From NCBI GenBank assembly GCA_035285325.1, contig JAYKJB010000075.1:1-58956 (forward strand): 58,956 bases of DNA. The letters run 5' to 3'. The notes under the pieces were generated by a model. That model did not search any database. It was given only the letters and a program-made list of their open reading frames with translations, and was not told the origin of the DNA. Positions 25,717 to 34,378 of this stretch are shown here, piece by piece (position 1 is the stretch's first letter; every line of letters starts with the position of its first letter). The position numbers and the translations under genes were made by a program. Origin of the DNA: Candidatus Sericytochromatia bacterium (lineage in GTDB: Bacteria; Cyanobacteriota; Sericytochromatia; S15B-MN24; JAQBPE01).

Positions 25717-26913
25717 TTATGCCTGAGCCGTATCTCCTGCATTCCCCATCATGGCGGTGATGTGACGAACATAGTTGCGGGTTTCCGCAAAGGGCGGCAC
25801 GCCCCCGTGCCGTTGCACGTTGCCCGGACCCGCGTTGTAAGCCGCCAGGGCCTTGGTGGTATCCCCATCGAACATCTTCAGCATCTGAGACAGGTACTTC
25901 ACCCCGCCCTCGACGTTCTGCTTGGGGTCCATCGCATTGGCGACGCCCAGCCCGCGCGCCGTGTCGGGCATCAGTTGCATGAGTCCCTGGGCGCCGGCGC
26001 CACTGCGGGCGCTCGGATTGCCGCCGGACTCCTGCTGGATCACCGCCAGGATCATCTTGAGCGGCACCCCGTATTGCTCGGAGAGTTGCTGGAGGTATTC
26101 CCGGGAGACGCCAGCCGCTTCCAGCTTCTGCAGCAGGCCTTCGAAGTTGCCAGCATCGGTCGAATTGACTGTAGCCAGGCCGGAGTGGCCCCCCGCAGCC
26201 GCAGCACCACGACCGCCGCCCGCGTGCCCCCCCCCACCGGCGGCAGGTGCCGCAGCCGGGATGCCACCACCCGCGCCCGCAGCGCGCGCTTGGGCCAACT
26301 CCTCGCGTTCCTCCTCGCTCTGCATCAACGGCAGCTGAAAGGCGCTGGGGCGCCCATTGCCGGCCAGATTGAGCTGTTCGCGCGGCAGAGCCGGCGCAGC
26401 CGTGGCGCCTGGCCCGGCCGCCTGCCCCGGGTCCGCCGGCCCGTGAGCGGGCACGCCACGCGTGTCCACCGGTTGCCCGGCTTGGTCGAAAACGCGTCGG
26501 GCCGAAGTCCAACCGTCCAGCGAGCTGACCTTGACGTTGTCACCGGTTTTAGGGGCGTGCAGCACCTTGCCGTCGCCGATATAGATTCCCACATGGTGGG
26601 CCGGCTGACCCCTAAAGACCAGGTCGCCCGGCTGCAGGTCCTTCATCGCGACCGGCTTGCCCATGCGTTGCTGGCTGGCCGCCGTGCCGTCGAGATTGAG
26701 TCCCGCCATGCGGGCGGCCTGGGAGACGAGGCCGGAACAGTCGACCGGGCCAGGCTTGCTGAAGGTGCCGGGACCATGACCGCCGCCCCAGCGATAGGGC
26801 TGGCCCACAAAGCTCATGGCCTTGGCCAGGAACTGGTCGGCCTTGGTCTGGGGTCCCTGGCCAATGGTGGGCTTCGCGTGCGTCCTGGTGGGTTGATTGG
26901 AGACTGACGTCAC
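25717..26913 (-). CDS. Dual-domain peptidoglycan hydrolase: NlpC/P60 peptidase plus SLT lytic transglycosylase
   Basis: Two cell-wall cutting domains in one chain. The N-terminal NlpC/P60 domain has the catalytic Cys in GPVDCSGLVSQAAR, the His in HHVGIYIGDGKVLHAP, and the entry motif QPYRWGGGHGPG. A long Ala/Gly/Pro linker (roughly residues 180-275) joins it to a C-terminal SLT domain with the catalytic Glu in VIQQESGGNPSARSGAGAQGLMQLMP and the AYNAGPGNV motif. I prefer GTG 26913 (AGGAG upstream); ATG 27012 is in frame with GGGAGG at 11 nt, but the codons between look non-coding. With either start I see no signal peptide, which is odd for a wall enzyme. Confidence 0.86.
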   Translation of the reverse strand: MTSVSNQPTRTHAKPTIGQGPQTKADQFLAKAMSFVGQPYRWGGGHGPGTFSKPGPVDCSGLVSQAARMAGLNLDGTAASQQRMGKPVAMKDLQPGDLVFRGQPAHHVGIYIGDGKVLHAPKTGDNVKVSSLDGWTSARRVFDQAGQPVDTRGVPAHGPADPGQAAGPGATAAPALPREQLNLAGNGRPSAFQLPLMQSEEEREELAQARAAGAGGGIPAAAPAAGGGGHAGGGRGAAAAGGHSGLATVNSTDAGNFEGLLQKLEAAGVSREYLQQLSEQYGVPLKMILAVIQQESGGNPSARSGAGAQGLMQLMPDTARGLGVANAMDPKQNVEGGVKYLSQMLKMFDGDTTKALAAYNAGPGNVQRHGGVPPFAETRNYVRHITAMMGNAGDTAQA

Positions 26914-27138
26914 GGGGGCTCTCCTGGGGGGGCAAAGGCCGTCGGCCAGCGCCGCGGGGACGCTCACGGTCCTGGCGGCCGGGGGGTCTGGTAGAGCTAT
27001 CTTGGCACACATTGGCCCCGTTGCCTCCCTTGATGGAATGCAAACAGGGCTTTAATAAAGACCAAACAAATCCCGCTCACGCGCCCCACTGAGGCGATCC
27101 CGGCAACGGCGCGTGCCCGAGCAGCGCCGTGATCTCGC

Positions 27139-28539
27139 TCAGGGCTCGCCCGGCGGCACGGCCTCCTCGGGCGGCGGGGTTTCCTCGGACGCCTTCAACT
27201 CCAGCTTCAGGCGCGTGATGCGATGGCCTTCCATCGTTTCGACCATGAAGTGCGCGCGCTCCACTGCGATCAGATCGCCGACGGCGGGCTCTCGACCCAG
27301 CATGCCAAAGACGAGGCCGGCCATGGTGTCGTAATCGAGGGTCGGCAATTCCGTTCCGAACCGCTCGTTGAAATCCGCGATGCGCATTTTTCCATCCAGG
27401 CTGTACCCCCCGCCCCCCAGATGGATCACCTCGTGCTCGGGTTCGTCGAACTCGTCCTCGATTTCCCCCACCAGTTCCTCCAGCAGGTCCTCCAGCGAGA
27501 TCAGGCCAGCCGTCCCTCCGAACTCGTCCATCACGATGGCCATCTGGGTCCGGCTCTTTTTCATCTCCGTCATCAGGTCGTCGACCGGCTTGCTCTCCGG
27601 TACGAACGGCACTGTCCGCAGTAACTCCCGCAGATGAAAGCTGGCGGTATCCTTGACCTCCCCCATGAAGGGAAACAGGTCCTTGGTGTGCAACACGCCC
27701 AGAATGTTGTCGATCGTCTCTTCGTACACGGGGATGCGCGTGTGCTGCTCCGCGCAGACCAGTTTCACGACGTCGGCCCAGCTCGCCGTGACGGGCAGCG
27801 TGATCATGTCGGGACGGGGCACCATCAACTCCCGCACGCGCCGGTCAGAGAACGCGAAGACCTTGTGGAGCATCTCCTGCTCCTGCGCCTCGAGAATGCC
27901 AACCTCGTGCGAGGCACTCACGATGCGCTTGAGCTCGTCTTCGGTGTAGACCAGGTGGTGGTGAGGCGCCGCCTGGATGCCCATCCGGTCGAGCATCCAC
28001 TGGCCACTGCGGTTCAAGACGTGGATGAAAGGCGTGAACAGGGTGGCCAGCACTTCCAGCGGCAAGGTCGTTGCCAGCACGGTCGGCTCCGTTCGTTGCA
28101 GCGCCATCGCCTTGGGAATGAACTCCCCCAGCACGATGTGCATGTAGGTGATGATCACGAAGGTGGTCACGAGCGCCACCGAATGAAGCAGCGCGAGGCT
28201 CAAGGCCCCTACCAGGCCCAGCTTGTGCATGAGCGCCATCAGCAGCGACGCCACGGTCGGCTCGGCCACCCAACCCAGGGCGAGCGAGGCCAGCGTGATG
28301 CCAATCTGGGAGGCGGACAGGTAGCGGTTGGGGTCGGCCTTGGCGCGCTGGATGTAGGGCGCGATGCGATGGCCCTGCTCCACCAGCTGGTCGACGCGCG
28401 TCTGGCGCACGCTGACGAGCGAGAACTCGGCCGCCACGAAAAAGCCGTTGGCCGCGACCAACAGCAACACGACAGTCAGATTGAACGCAACGGTGCCGAG
28501 GTCGATGGCCTGGCTAGGATCTAGGGGAACGGGTTGCAT
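27139..28539 (-). CDS. CorC/hemolysin-type CNNM transporter with CBS domains
   Basis: Membrane protein of the CNNM/CorB-C (hemolysin C, TlyC) family, linked to magnesium or cobalt homeostasis. The N-terminal DUF21 domain has three to four helices, beginning FNLTVVLLLVAANGFFVAAEFSLVS, with SASQIGITLASLALGWVAEP and HIVLGEFIPKAMAL. A paired CBS module follows (VRELMVPRPDMI; HTRIPVYEETIDNILGVLHTKDL; MAIVMDEFGGTAGLISLEDLLEELVGEI), then a CorC_HlyC domain ending in ITRLKLEL. Start ATG 28539 places the first helix correctly; it has no clear ribosome binding site, and GTG 28557 is possible. Confidence 0.9.
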   Translation of the reverse strand: MQPVPLDPSQAIDLGTVAFNLTVVLLLVAANGFFVAAEFSLVSVRQTRVDQLVEQGHRIAPYIQRAKADPNRYLSASQIGITLASLALGWVAEPTVASLLMALMHKLGLVGALSLALLHSVALVTTFVIITYMHIVLGEFIPKAMALQRTEPTVLATTLPLEVLATLFTPFIHVLNRSGQWMLDRMGIQAAPHHHLVYTEDELKRIVSASHEVGILEAQEQEMLHKVFAFSDRRVRELMVPRPDMITLPVTASWADVVKLVCAEQHTRIPVYEETIDNILGVLHTKDLFPFMGEVKDTASFHLRELLRTVPFVPESKPVDDLMTEMKKSRTQMAIVMDEFGGTAGLISLEDLLEELVGEIEDEFDEPEHEVIHLGGGGYSLDGKMRIADFNERFGTELPTLDYDTMAGLVFGMLGREPAVGDLIAVERAHFMVETMEGHRITRLKLELKASEETPPPEEAVPPGEP

Positions 28540-28741
28540 AGGGGCGGCCAGGGACACAGGGGGGGCCGCGCGAACCTCCTCGACAACACAAGAACCCTCG
28601 CATGGTATCACATTCAGGCTGCCGCCCGCGAAACCACCCGCTCGGTGAGCCGTTTTAGCCCTGAGTTTGGGGTTAAGCGGCCTTCTTCCAGGGGTACAGG
28701 AAGCTCTGTCCCGGACGCTCAGCCCCAGGAAGGATCGCCGC

Positions 28742-29263
28742 GTGGAACACTTCAGCCGCTTTTTGAACGAGGTTCCATTGCTGGCGGACCTGTTGCAGCA
28801 AGCCATCCGCGCGCAGGGCAAGGCCGGGTCGAACACGGAAGAGCAGCGCGGCATCCTCGAAAGCGTGCACGGCCAGGTGATGAACACCCTGAAGGCGAAC
28901 CGCACCATTTATGCGGTCAGGCTGAATCCGGAGGCCGAACACGAATGTCCGGCCTGCCGCACCAGCTACCGCGGGGACTACGTGGAATTCAACAACGCCG
29001 CCACGGGCAAGTCCGTGGTCTGTGCCTCGATGCTGGTGCATGCCCTCGTGGCCCACGGCCAGCTCGTGATCACCACCACCGTGCGCAACGTGTCCGGCAC
29101 CCGCGTGGCCGAGGCGATCGAGTCCCTCGACCTGCCTGGCCTGCTCGCCGTGTTGAAGGACGGTCAGGTGCCCAGCGAAGTCTTGGAAGGCGCCCACGCA
29201 GCGGAACTGGCCCGCGAGCAGGCCAGGGGCGCCCTCCCCACCCCGGCCCTGGCGGCCCACTAG
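28742..29263 (+). CDS. Hypothetical 173-residue protein with a CPAC motif, upstream of pilT
   Basis: I do not recognise this protein. Start GTG 28742 has AAGGA seven nt upstream; the frame is open to 28667 but that part overlaps the divergent promoter region. The chain begins EHFSRFLNEVPLLADLLQQAI, is mostly helical, and contains CPACRTSYRGDYVEF near the centre followed by beta-rich VVCASMLVHALVAHGQLVITTTVRN. It ends with an Ala/Pro tail. One CxxC plus a lone Cys is not enough for a classic zinc finger. The pilT start is 15 nt after its stop, so the two are almost certainly cotranscribed, which suggests a role in pilus retraction. Confidence 0.65.
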   Translation: MEHFSRFLNEVPLLADLLQQAIRAQGKAGSNTEEQRGILESVHGQVMNTLKANRTIYAVRLNPEAEHECPACRTSYRGDYVEFNNAATGKSVVCASMLVHALVAHGQLVITTTVRNVSGTRVAEAIESLDLPGLLAVLKDGQVPSEVLEGAHAAELAREQARGALPTPALAAH

Positions 29264-29278
29264 AAGCGAGGTCACACG

Positions 29279-30409
29279 ATGGGCAACGCCAGTGAACTGC
29301 AAGAGCAAATCAACCGCTCCCCGCTGACCGCCGTCATGCGCGAGGCAATCGCCATGGGGGCCGCCGACATCCACATCAAGGCCAACCTGCCGCCCATGTT
29401 CGTCGTCAACGGCGCCGTGGTGCCCATGCCGGGCTGTCCGCCGCTGCCCCCGGAAGGGGTGGAAAAACTCTTGTACAGCGTCCTGCCGGAGGCCAAACAG
29501 CGGCTGTTCGAAGAACGCCTGGAGATCGACACCTCGTTCGAGGTGCCGGGGCTCGGACGCTTCCGCGTCAACCTGTTTCACAACGATCATCAGATGGCCG
29601 CGGTCATCCGCGTGATTCTCCCCAACATTCGCAGCGTCGAGGCGCTGGGACTCCCGCCAGCGGTCAAGAACGTCATCTTCGAGCGTCAGGGCCTGTTTCT
29701 GGTCACCGGGCCCACCGGCAGCGGCAAGACCACCACGCTGGCAGCCCTGATCGACCTCTACAACACCACCAAAGCAGGGCATCTCGTGACGATCGAGGAC
29801 CCGATCGAGGTCAAGCACAGCCACAAGCGCTGCGTGGTCTCGCAACGCGAGGTCGGCGAAGACACCCACTCGTTCACCGCGGCAATCAAGTCGGCCCTGC
29901 GCCAGGCGCCCAATGTGATCCTGATCGGGGAACTGCGCGACCGCGAAACGATCGAACTGGCCCTCAAGGCGGCCGAGACCGGTCACATGGTCTTCTCCAC
30001 CCTCCACACCAACGATGCGGTGCAGACCGTCTACCGCGTGATCAACGTGTTTCCGCCCCACGAGCAGGGGCCGATTCGCATCCAGCTCGCCAACGCGCTC
30101 AAGGGGGTGCTGTCGCAACGCCTGGTGCCGCGTTGCGATCGCCCGGGCCGCGTGCCGGCCGTCGACTTCTTGATCTGCACCTCGACCGCCAAGGACGCGA
30201 TCCTGAAAAACGAGATCGACAAGCTCTACGAGGTCGAGAAACAGGGACTGCTGGAAGGCATGCAGAGCATGAACCAGAGCCTGCTGAACTACTACCAGGC
30301 CGGCGTGATCGACTACGACACGGCCATGAGTTACTCCGAGAACCCGGCCGAACTGGTGCAAATGCTGCGCAACCACATTCGCAGCCTGTTCCAGCCGGCG
30401 AGCAAGTAA
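29279..30409 (+). CDS. pilT: Type IV pilus retraction ATPase PilT
   Basis: Hexameric cytoplasmic ATPase that drives pilus retraction. Features in order: N-terminal PAS-like region (GAADIHIKANLPPMFVVNG), Walker A (GPTGSGKTTT, about residues 142-151), Asp box (TIEDPIEVKH), Walker B (NVILIGELRDRETIELAL) and His box (STLHTNDAVQT). It ends LRNHIRSLFQPASK in place of the usual PilT AIRNLIRE motif; the IGELRDRET segment is also slightly off the common VGEMRDLET. Length 376 is typical. It is PilT-like rather than PilB-like because it lacks the N-terminal GSPII_E_N domain and the tetracysteine zinc motif. Start ATG 29279 follows GAGG. Confidence 0.9.
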   Translation: MGNASELQEQINRSPLTAVMREAIAMGAADIHIKANLPPMFVVNGAVVPMPGCPPLPPEGVEKLLYSVLPEAKQRLFEERLEIDTSFEVPGLGRFRVNLFHNDHQMAAVIRVILPNIRSVEALGLPPAVKNVIFERQGLFLVTGPTGSGKTTTLAALIDLYNTTKAGHLVTIEDPIEVKHSHKRCVVSQREVGEDTHSFTAAIKSALRQAPNVILIGELRDRETIELALKAAETGHMVFSTLHTNDAVQTVYRVINVFPPHEQGPIRIQLANALKGVLSQRLVPRCDRPGRVPAVDFLICTSTAKDAILKNEIDKLYEVEKQGLLEGMQSMNQSLLNYYQAGVIDYDTAMSYSENPAELVQMLRNHIRSLFQPASK

Positions 30410-30531
30410 CGCAGCGCCCGCAGCACGTCCGGACCGGCCCCAGCCAGCGGTCGCCCCGTGAGGCCGGCTCGGAAGCCACGGAGCCTCCCGGTGGCCAGCC
30501 CTCCCAGGTCTGATCGTTCAATCAGCCCCCG

Positions 30532-31776
30532 TCAGGGCGTGATGATCAGCTTGCGCCGGCGAATGCTGACCGATAACAGCAATCCGATCGCCGCGGCGTT
30601 GGTCAACAAACTGGTGCCCCCCGCGCTGATGAAGGGCAGCGGAATGCCCGTGACCGGCATGATGCCGATGGTCATGCCGATGTTGACGAAGAAGTGGAAC
30701 AGGAACATCGAGACGATGCCGATCGCCATCAGGCTGCCATAGGTGTCTTTGGCCCGCATGGCGATCATCACGCCGCGCCAGACCAGCAGCAAGAAGATCG
30801 AAACCAGCACCACGCCGCCGAGGAAGCCGAATTCCTCGCCCACCACGGAGAAGATGAAGTCGGTGTGCTGTTCCGGGATGAAGTGCAGCTGGGTTTGCGT
30901 GCCCTCCATGTAACCCTTGCCGGCCAGCCCGCCCGACCCGATCGCCACCTTCGACTGAATGATGTGATAGCCGCTGCCCAGCGGGTCGGCCTCGGGATTC
31001 ATGAAGACCACCAAGCGTTGCCGCTGGTAGGGTTTGAGCAAGCCCCAGAGCAGCGGTATGGCAAAGGCGGCGAGGGTGTTGACGACCACCAGCGCCCCTT
31101 TCCAGGCCACGTGAACGCGCGGCTGACGCCATAACCAGATGACCAGACCCACCAGATAGGCGACCCAGAGCGGCCAACCGATCAGGCTGAGCGAGACGCT
31201 CAGCAGCGGCGACAGCAGGACGAACATCATCGCCCCGGGTAGCCCCGACCAGAACAGCATGCCGAGCGTGATGGCACAGAACACCAGCGAGGTGCCGAGG
31301 TCAGGCTGCTTGAAAATCAGCGCAAAGGGAATCAGCACGTGCAGGGCCACCGCCCACAACACCCGGGGATCCTTGGCCGAGCGCATCGAAAGCAATTTGG
31401 CCAGCGTGATGATCAGCGCCAGCTTGGCAAATTCCGAGGGCTGGATGGTCATGAACCCGAGGTTGATCCAGCGCTGCGCCCCCAGCGCACTGTGGCCGGC
31501 GAACAGGACGGCTGCCAGCAAGCCGATGTTTCCCCAGTAAATCCAGCGCGACAGATTGAAGAGCCAGCCATAGTCGTACAGCAGCATCGTCAGCATGGCG
31601 ATGGTCGCAGGCACCAGGTAAATGAACTGGCGTTGTACCTCGGCCGGCCCTTCCGGGGTGCCGTGGGTCGCACTGAAAATGGCCGATAGTCCCGTCAGGA
31701 CCAGCAGCAGCACCGCCGCCAGCAGCCCCCAGTCGAAGCTGCGCCACTGTCGGTTGTCGCTCAGCGCATTGGCCAA
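30532..31776 (-). CDS. rodA: Rod-shape SEDS glycosyltransferase RodA
   Basis: Polytopic peptidoglycan polymerase of the SEDS family that works with PBP2. About ten membrane helices. Family segments are GAQRWINLGFMTIQPSEFAKLALI, FKQPDLGTSLVF, the catalytic-loop region NPEADPLGSGYHIIQSKVAIGSGGLAGKG, LHFIPEQHTDFIFSVVGEEFGFLG (SEDS Asp) and GIPLPFISAGGTSLLTN. The start is TTG 31776 (TTG GCC AAT), with a GGGG stretch upstream. It is the last gene of the mre-min cluster, 33 nt after minE, and converges with pilT. Confidence 0.93.
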   Translation of the reverse strand: MANALSDNRQWRSFDWGLLAAVLLLVLTGLSAIFSATHGTPEGPAEVQRQFIYLVPATIAMLTMLLYDYGWLFNLSRWIYWGNIGLLAAVLFAGHSALGAQRWINLGFMTIQPSEFAKLALIITLAKLLSMRSAKDPRVLWAVALHVLIPFALIFKQPDLGTSLVFCAITLGMLFWSGLPGAMMFVLLSPLLSVSLSLIGWPLWVAYLVGLVIWLWRQPRVHVAWKGALVVVNTLAAFAIPLLWGLLKPYQRQRLVVFMNPEADPLGSGYHIIQSKVAIGSGGLAGKGYMEGTQTQLHFIPEQHTDFIFSVVGEEFGFLGGVVLVSIFLLLVWRGVMIAMRAKDTYGSLMAIGIVSMFLFHFFVNIGMTIGIMPVTGIPLPFISAGGTSLLTNAAAIGLLLSVSIRRRKLIITP

Positions 31777-31809
31777 ACCGCCGCCCCTTTGCTTGAAGAC
31801 GCCGCCACG

Positions 31810-32547
31810 TCAGTCGTTTGGCTCGGCGCGCTCCGTCAGCACGGGACTGAGCAAATCCTCGCCGGAATACCAGGCGTCCCGCACAGGCAGGCGCGACGCA
31901 TCCTCCGTCCGCTCATCGTCGTCCTCGGCCTCGAGCCGACCGGACAGCACGCTGATGTCGCTGCCTTTCAGGTTGTTGAGCACGCGCACCGGGACGCTCG
32001 CCACGGCCTTGGCGGACACCGGTTCGGTGGCGATCGCCCCGGCCGCGACCGGCTGAGGCAGCGGCGACGCCTCGCCATCAAGCGGCTCGAGGTCCGCGTC
32101 CTCCGGCGTGCTGAGTGTCTCCGTGGGGGCGGTCTCCTCGGAGGAGGCATCCGGATCGGACGCCCCGGCGGCAGGCCAGGCCTCCTCGCTGTCCACGTTC
32201 GGCTCCGGCTCGGGGGCCGGCAGGGGCGCCCCCGTCTGCACCGCGTGCATCGTGGCCAGCGCGTCGGCCGCCTCGGCCTCGGTCTTCACGCGACGGATGG
32301 GAATGTTCATCACCAGGCCGATGGCCCCTGGCTCCCGCTCCAGCTGCATCTCCATGGCGTCATTGTCGATCTCGACGTACTTGGTCAACACCAGCATCAA
32401 CTCGGCCCGGATCGCCTCCATCATGGTGGCGGGAATGTCGGTGCGGTCGTGCATCAAGACCAGGCGCAGGCGATCCTTGGCCGTGTGCTTGCTGGTCTGC
32501 GCCTCCTGGCGTCCCATCAACCGTCCGATGAAGGTACCCAACCCCAT
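31810..32547 (-). CDS. minE: Cell division topological specificity factor MinE with long acidic C-terminal extension
   Basis: Residues 1 to about 92 are a normal MinE: N-terminal membrane-targeting helix (MGLGTFIGRLMGRQ), the anti-MinCD segment (KDRLRLVLMHDR), and the topological specificity domain (LMLVLTKYVEIDNDAMEMQLE, then VMNIPIRRV). MinE activates the MinD ATPase and drives pole-to-pole movement of MinCD. Typical MinE is 85-105 residues; this one has about 150 more, rich in Pro, Ala, Glu and Asp, ending in a conserved-looking block (VPVRVLNNLKGSDISVLSGR and DAWYSGEDLLSPVL). The reading frame is continuous. Start ATG 32547 follows GGGAGAG. It is located between minD and rodA. Confidence 0.9.
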   Translation of the reverse strand: MGLGTFIGRLMGRQEAQTSKHTAKDRLRLVLMHDRTDIPATMMEAIRAELMLVLTKYVEIDNDAMEMQLEREPGAIGLVMNIPIRRVKTEAEAADALATMHAVQTGAPLPAPEPEPNVDSEEAWPAAGASDPDASSEETAPTETLSTPEDADLEPLDGEASPLPQPVAAGAIATEPVSAKAVASVPVRVLNNLKGSDISVLSGRLEAEDDDERTEDASRLPVRDAWYSGEDLLSPVLTERAEPND

Positions 32548-32594
32548 GGTGTCTCTCCCTGAACCGCCTTACCCCAACCCCAGACGAGCTTGCG

Positions 32595-33416
32595 CTAAGT
32601 GAATAGCTTCTTCAACTTGTCCATCAGGCCGTTTCCGGCTTCGAGATTCAAGAAGGGCACCTCTTCTCCACGCAGGCGACGGGAGATGTTCAGATAGGCC
32701 TGAGCCGCGCGCGAGTTGTTCTTGAGCACGGCCGGTTCGCCCCGATTGGTCGAGGTGATGATCGACTCGTCATCGGGCACCACGCCGAGCAACTTGACGC
32801 TGGAGCCCAAGATGTCGAGCACGTCATCCACGCTCATCATGTCGCCGGTCTTGACCATCTGAGGGCGCAAGCGATTCACGATGAGACGATTGTTGGTAAT
32901 CGAAGCGGCTTCGAGCATGCCGATCACGCGGTCGGCGTCCCGAACCGATGACACCTCCGGGTTGGTCACCACGATCGATTCCTGCGCCCCGGCGATGGCG
33001 TTCTTGAAGCCCTGTTCGATGCCGGCCGGGCAGTCGATCAGGATGTAGGTGTACTCGGTCTTGAGTTCATCGACGATCACCAGCATCTGCTCCGGCGTCA
33101 CCGCGCTCTTGTCGCGGGTCTGGGCCGCCGGGAGAAAGGCCAGATTGGGCGTGCGCTTGTCCTTGATCATGGCCTGCTTGAGCTTGGCGCGGCCCTCGAC
33201 CACATCCACGACGTTATAGACGATCCGGTTCTCGAGACCCAACACCAGATCAAGGTTGCGCAGGCCGATGTCCGCGTCAACCAGGGCGACCTTTTCGCCC
33301 ATCCAGGCAAGCGCCATGCCGATGTTGGCGGTGGTGGTCGTTTTGCCGACTCCGCCCTTGCCGGACGTGACGACAATGACGCGGCCGGGCGCCTGGGTCT
33401 GGGTTTCCTCGGACAT
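32595..33416 (-). CDS. minD: Septum site-determining ATPase MinD
   Basis: ParA/MinD-type ATPase that binds the membrane, recruits MinC and is released by MinE. It has the deviant Walker A (SGKGGVGKTTTTANIG), the switch I DADIGLRNLD, switch II YILIDCPAGIEQGF, and a C-terminal amphipathic membrane-binding helix (GLMDKLKKLF). I chose ATG 33416, which has GGAGG about 10 nt upstream; ATG 33434 is in frame without a site. It follows minC by 47 nt and precedes minE by 47 nt. Confidence 0.95.
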   Translation of the reverse strand: MSEETQTQAPGRVIVVTSGKGGVGKTTTTANIGMALAWMGEKVALVDADIGLRNLDLVLGLENRIVYNVVDVVEGRAKLKQAMIKDKRTPNLAFLPAAQTRDKSAVTPEQMLVIVDELKTEYTYILIDCPAGIEQGFKNAIAGAQESIVVTNPEVSSVRDADRVIGMLEAASITNNRLIVNRLRPQMVKTGDMMSVDDVLDILGSSVKLLGVVPDDESIITSTNRGEPAVLKNNSRAAQAYLNISRRLRGEEVPFLNLEAGNGLMDKLKKLFT

Positions 33417-33463
33417 GGTGGGTTGTGCCTCCATCTGGGACAGGGTTCTTTCGAGGGGTGGAT

Positions 33464-34162
33464 TCAGATCGTGTCGCGCAGGGGCAAGATGTGAATCTCA
33501 CCATCCTGGATCCGAGCCACTTCGGGATATTTCGACAACGGCGGCGCAGCCGAGTCCGGGCTGCGCGCGATGTGACCGGCGATCCGGATCTGGGTGGGCC
33601 GGAGGTTGATGGCCACCACCTGAGTGCCCGCATCGCCGGTCGCCCCGGCATGCGCCACCCCGCGCAGGGTTCCGAAAACGATGATGTCGCCCGTGGCGAT
33701 GACTTCCGCGCCCGGGTTGACGTCCCCGCAGATCACGATCGTACCGAAATGGCGGATGGATTGGCCACTGCGAATGGTCTGCCGCATGTAATGCGCGTTG
33801 TTGGGAATGAAGGCGCCAAGGTCAGGCGCGCTCCCGTCGTCTCCGGCCCGCGCCGAGGATGACTCCGGTGCCAGCAGCGCCAGGGTCGCTTCCTCAGCCA
33901 GCTTTTCGAGTTCAGGCGTATCACCGACCAGCGCGACCACGTCGACCGAGAAACGCTGGGCCAGGTGCGCCCGGAGTTCCCCCAGCGCTTCCGCCGAAGG
34001 TGCTTGCTTGCCCAGATCGAGACTGACACGCGTCCCCGTCAGGAAACTTTGCGCCGCCTGCAGGTGCGTCTCGAAGGTGTCGCAGACGGCGCCCCAATCG
34101 TCTCCGTCCGGCAGTGTCAGGGTCACCCCCCGCGGACTGCCCTTGATGAGAAGTTCAGACAT
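33464..34162 (-). CDS. minC: Septum site-determining protein MinC
   Basis: FtsZ polymerisation inhibitor. The N-terminal domain spans MSELLIKGSPRGVTLTLPDGDDW to about residue 95, and the C-terminal beta-helix domain has the typical MinC_C motifs: IRSGQSIRHFGTIVICGDVNPGAEVIATGDIIVFGTLRGVAHAG, read here in short segments. Start ATG 34162 was chosen because it begins exactly at the family start; the frame is open 20 codons upstream. A candidate internal promoter lies about 100 nt upstream, separating the min genes from mre/mrdA. Confidence 0.93.
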   Translation of the reverse strand: MSELLIKGSPRGVTLTLPDGDDWGAVCDTFETHLQAAQSFLTGTRVSLDLGKQAPSAEALGELRAHLAQRFSVDVVALVGDTPELEKLAEEATLALLAPESSSARAGDDGSAPDLGAFIPNNAHYMRQTIRSGQSIRHFGTIVICGDVNPGAEVIATGDIIVFGTLRGVAHAGATGDAGTQVVAINLRPTQIRIAGHIARSPDSAAPPLSKYPEVARIQDGEIHILPLRDTI

Positions 34163-34258
34163 GACCACCGCAATCGAACTGACGGGACAATGAAACAGGC
34201 ACGGACAACCTCGTTGAACCACGCGACAGCGCGAGCCAGGGCGGCCCGCGACCCCATC

Positions 34259-34283
34259 ATTCTAAAGCGTTTGCCCCAAACGC
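34259..34283 (-). promoter_or_regulatory. Candidate minC promoter with an overlapping perfect inverted repeat
   Basis: On the minus strand a TAGAAT -10 element (34264-34259) is directly preceded by a perfect 7-3-7 inverted repeat (GCGTTTG...CAAACGC, 34267-34283) sitting where the spacer and -35 would be. It lies in the 216-nt gap between mrdA and minC. It could be an operator over a promoter, or a weak terminator of the mre operon. Confidence 0.4.
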
Positions 34284-34378
34284 GCCACGGATCGCCTCCG
34301 ATACGAGCCTCACGCAAGGCCTGATGGCGGCCTCCAAGAAGCCAGGCAAGGGTGGGCCAGCGCCCCCCGGCGACAGGT

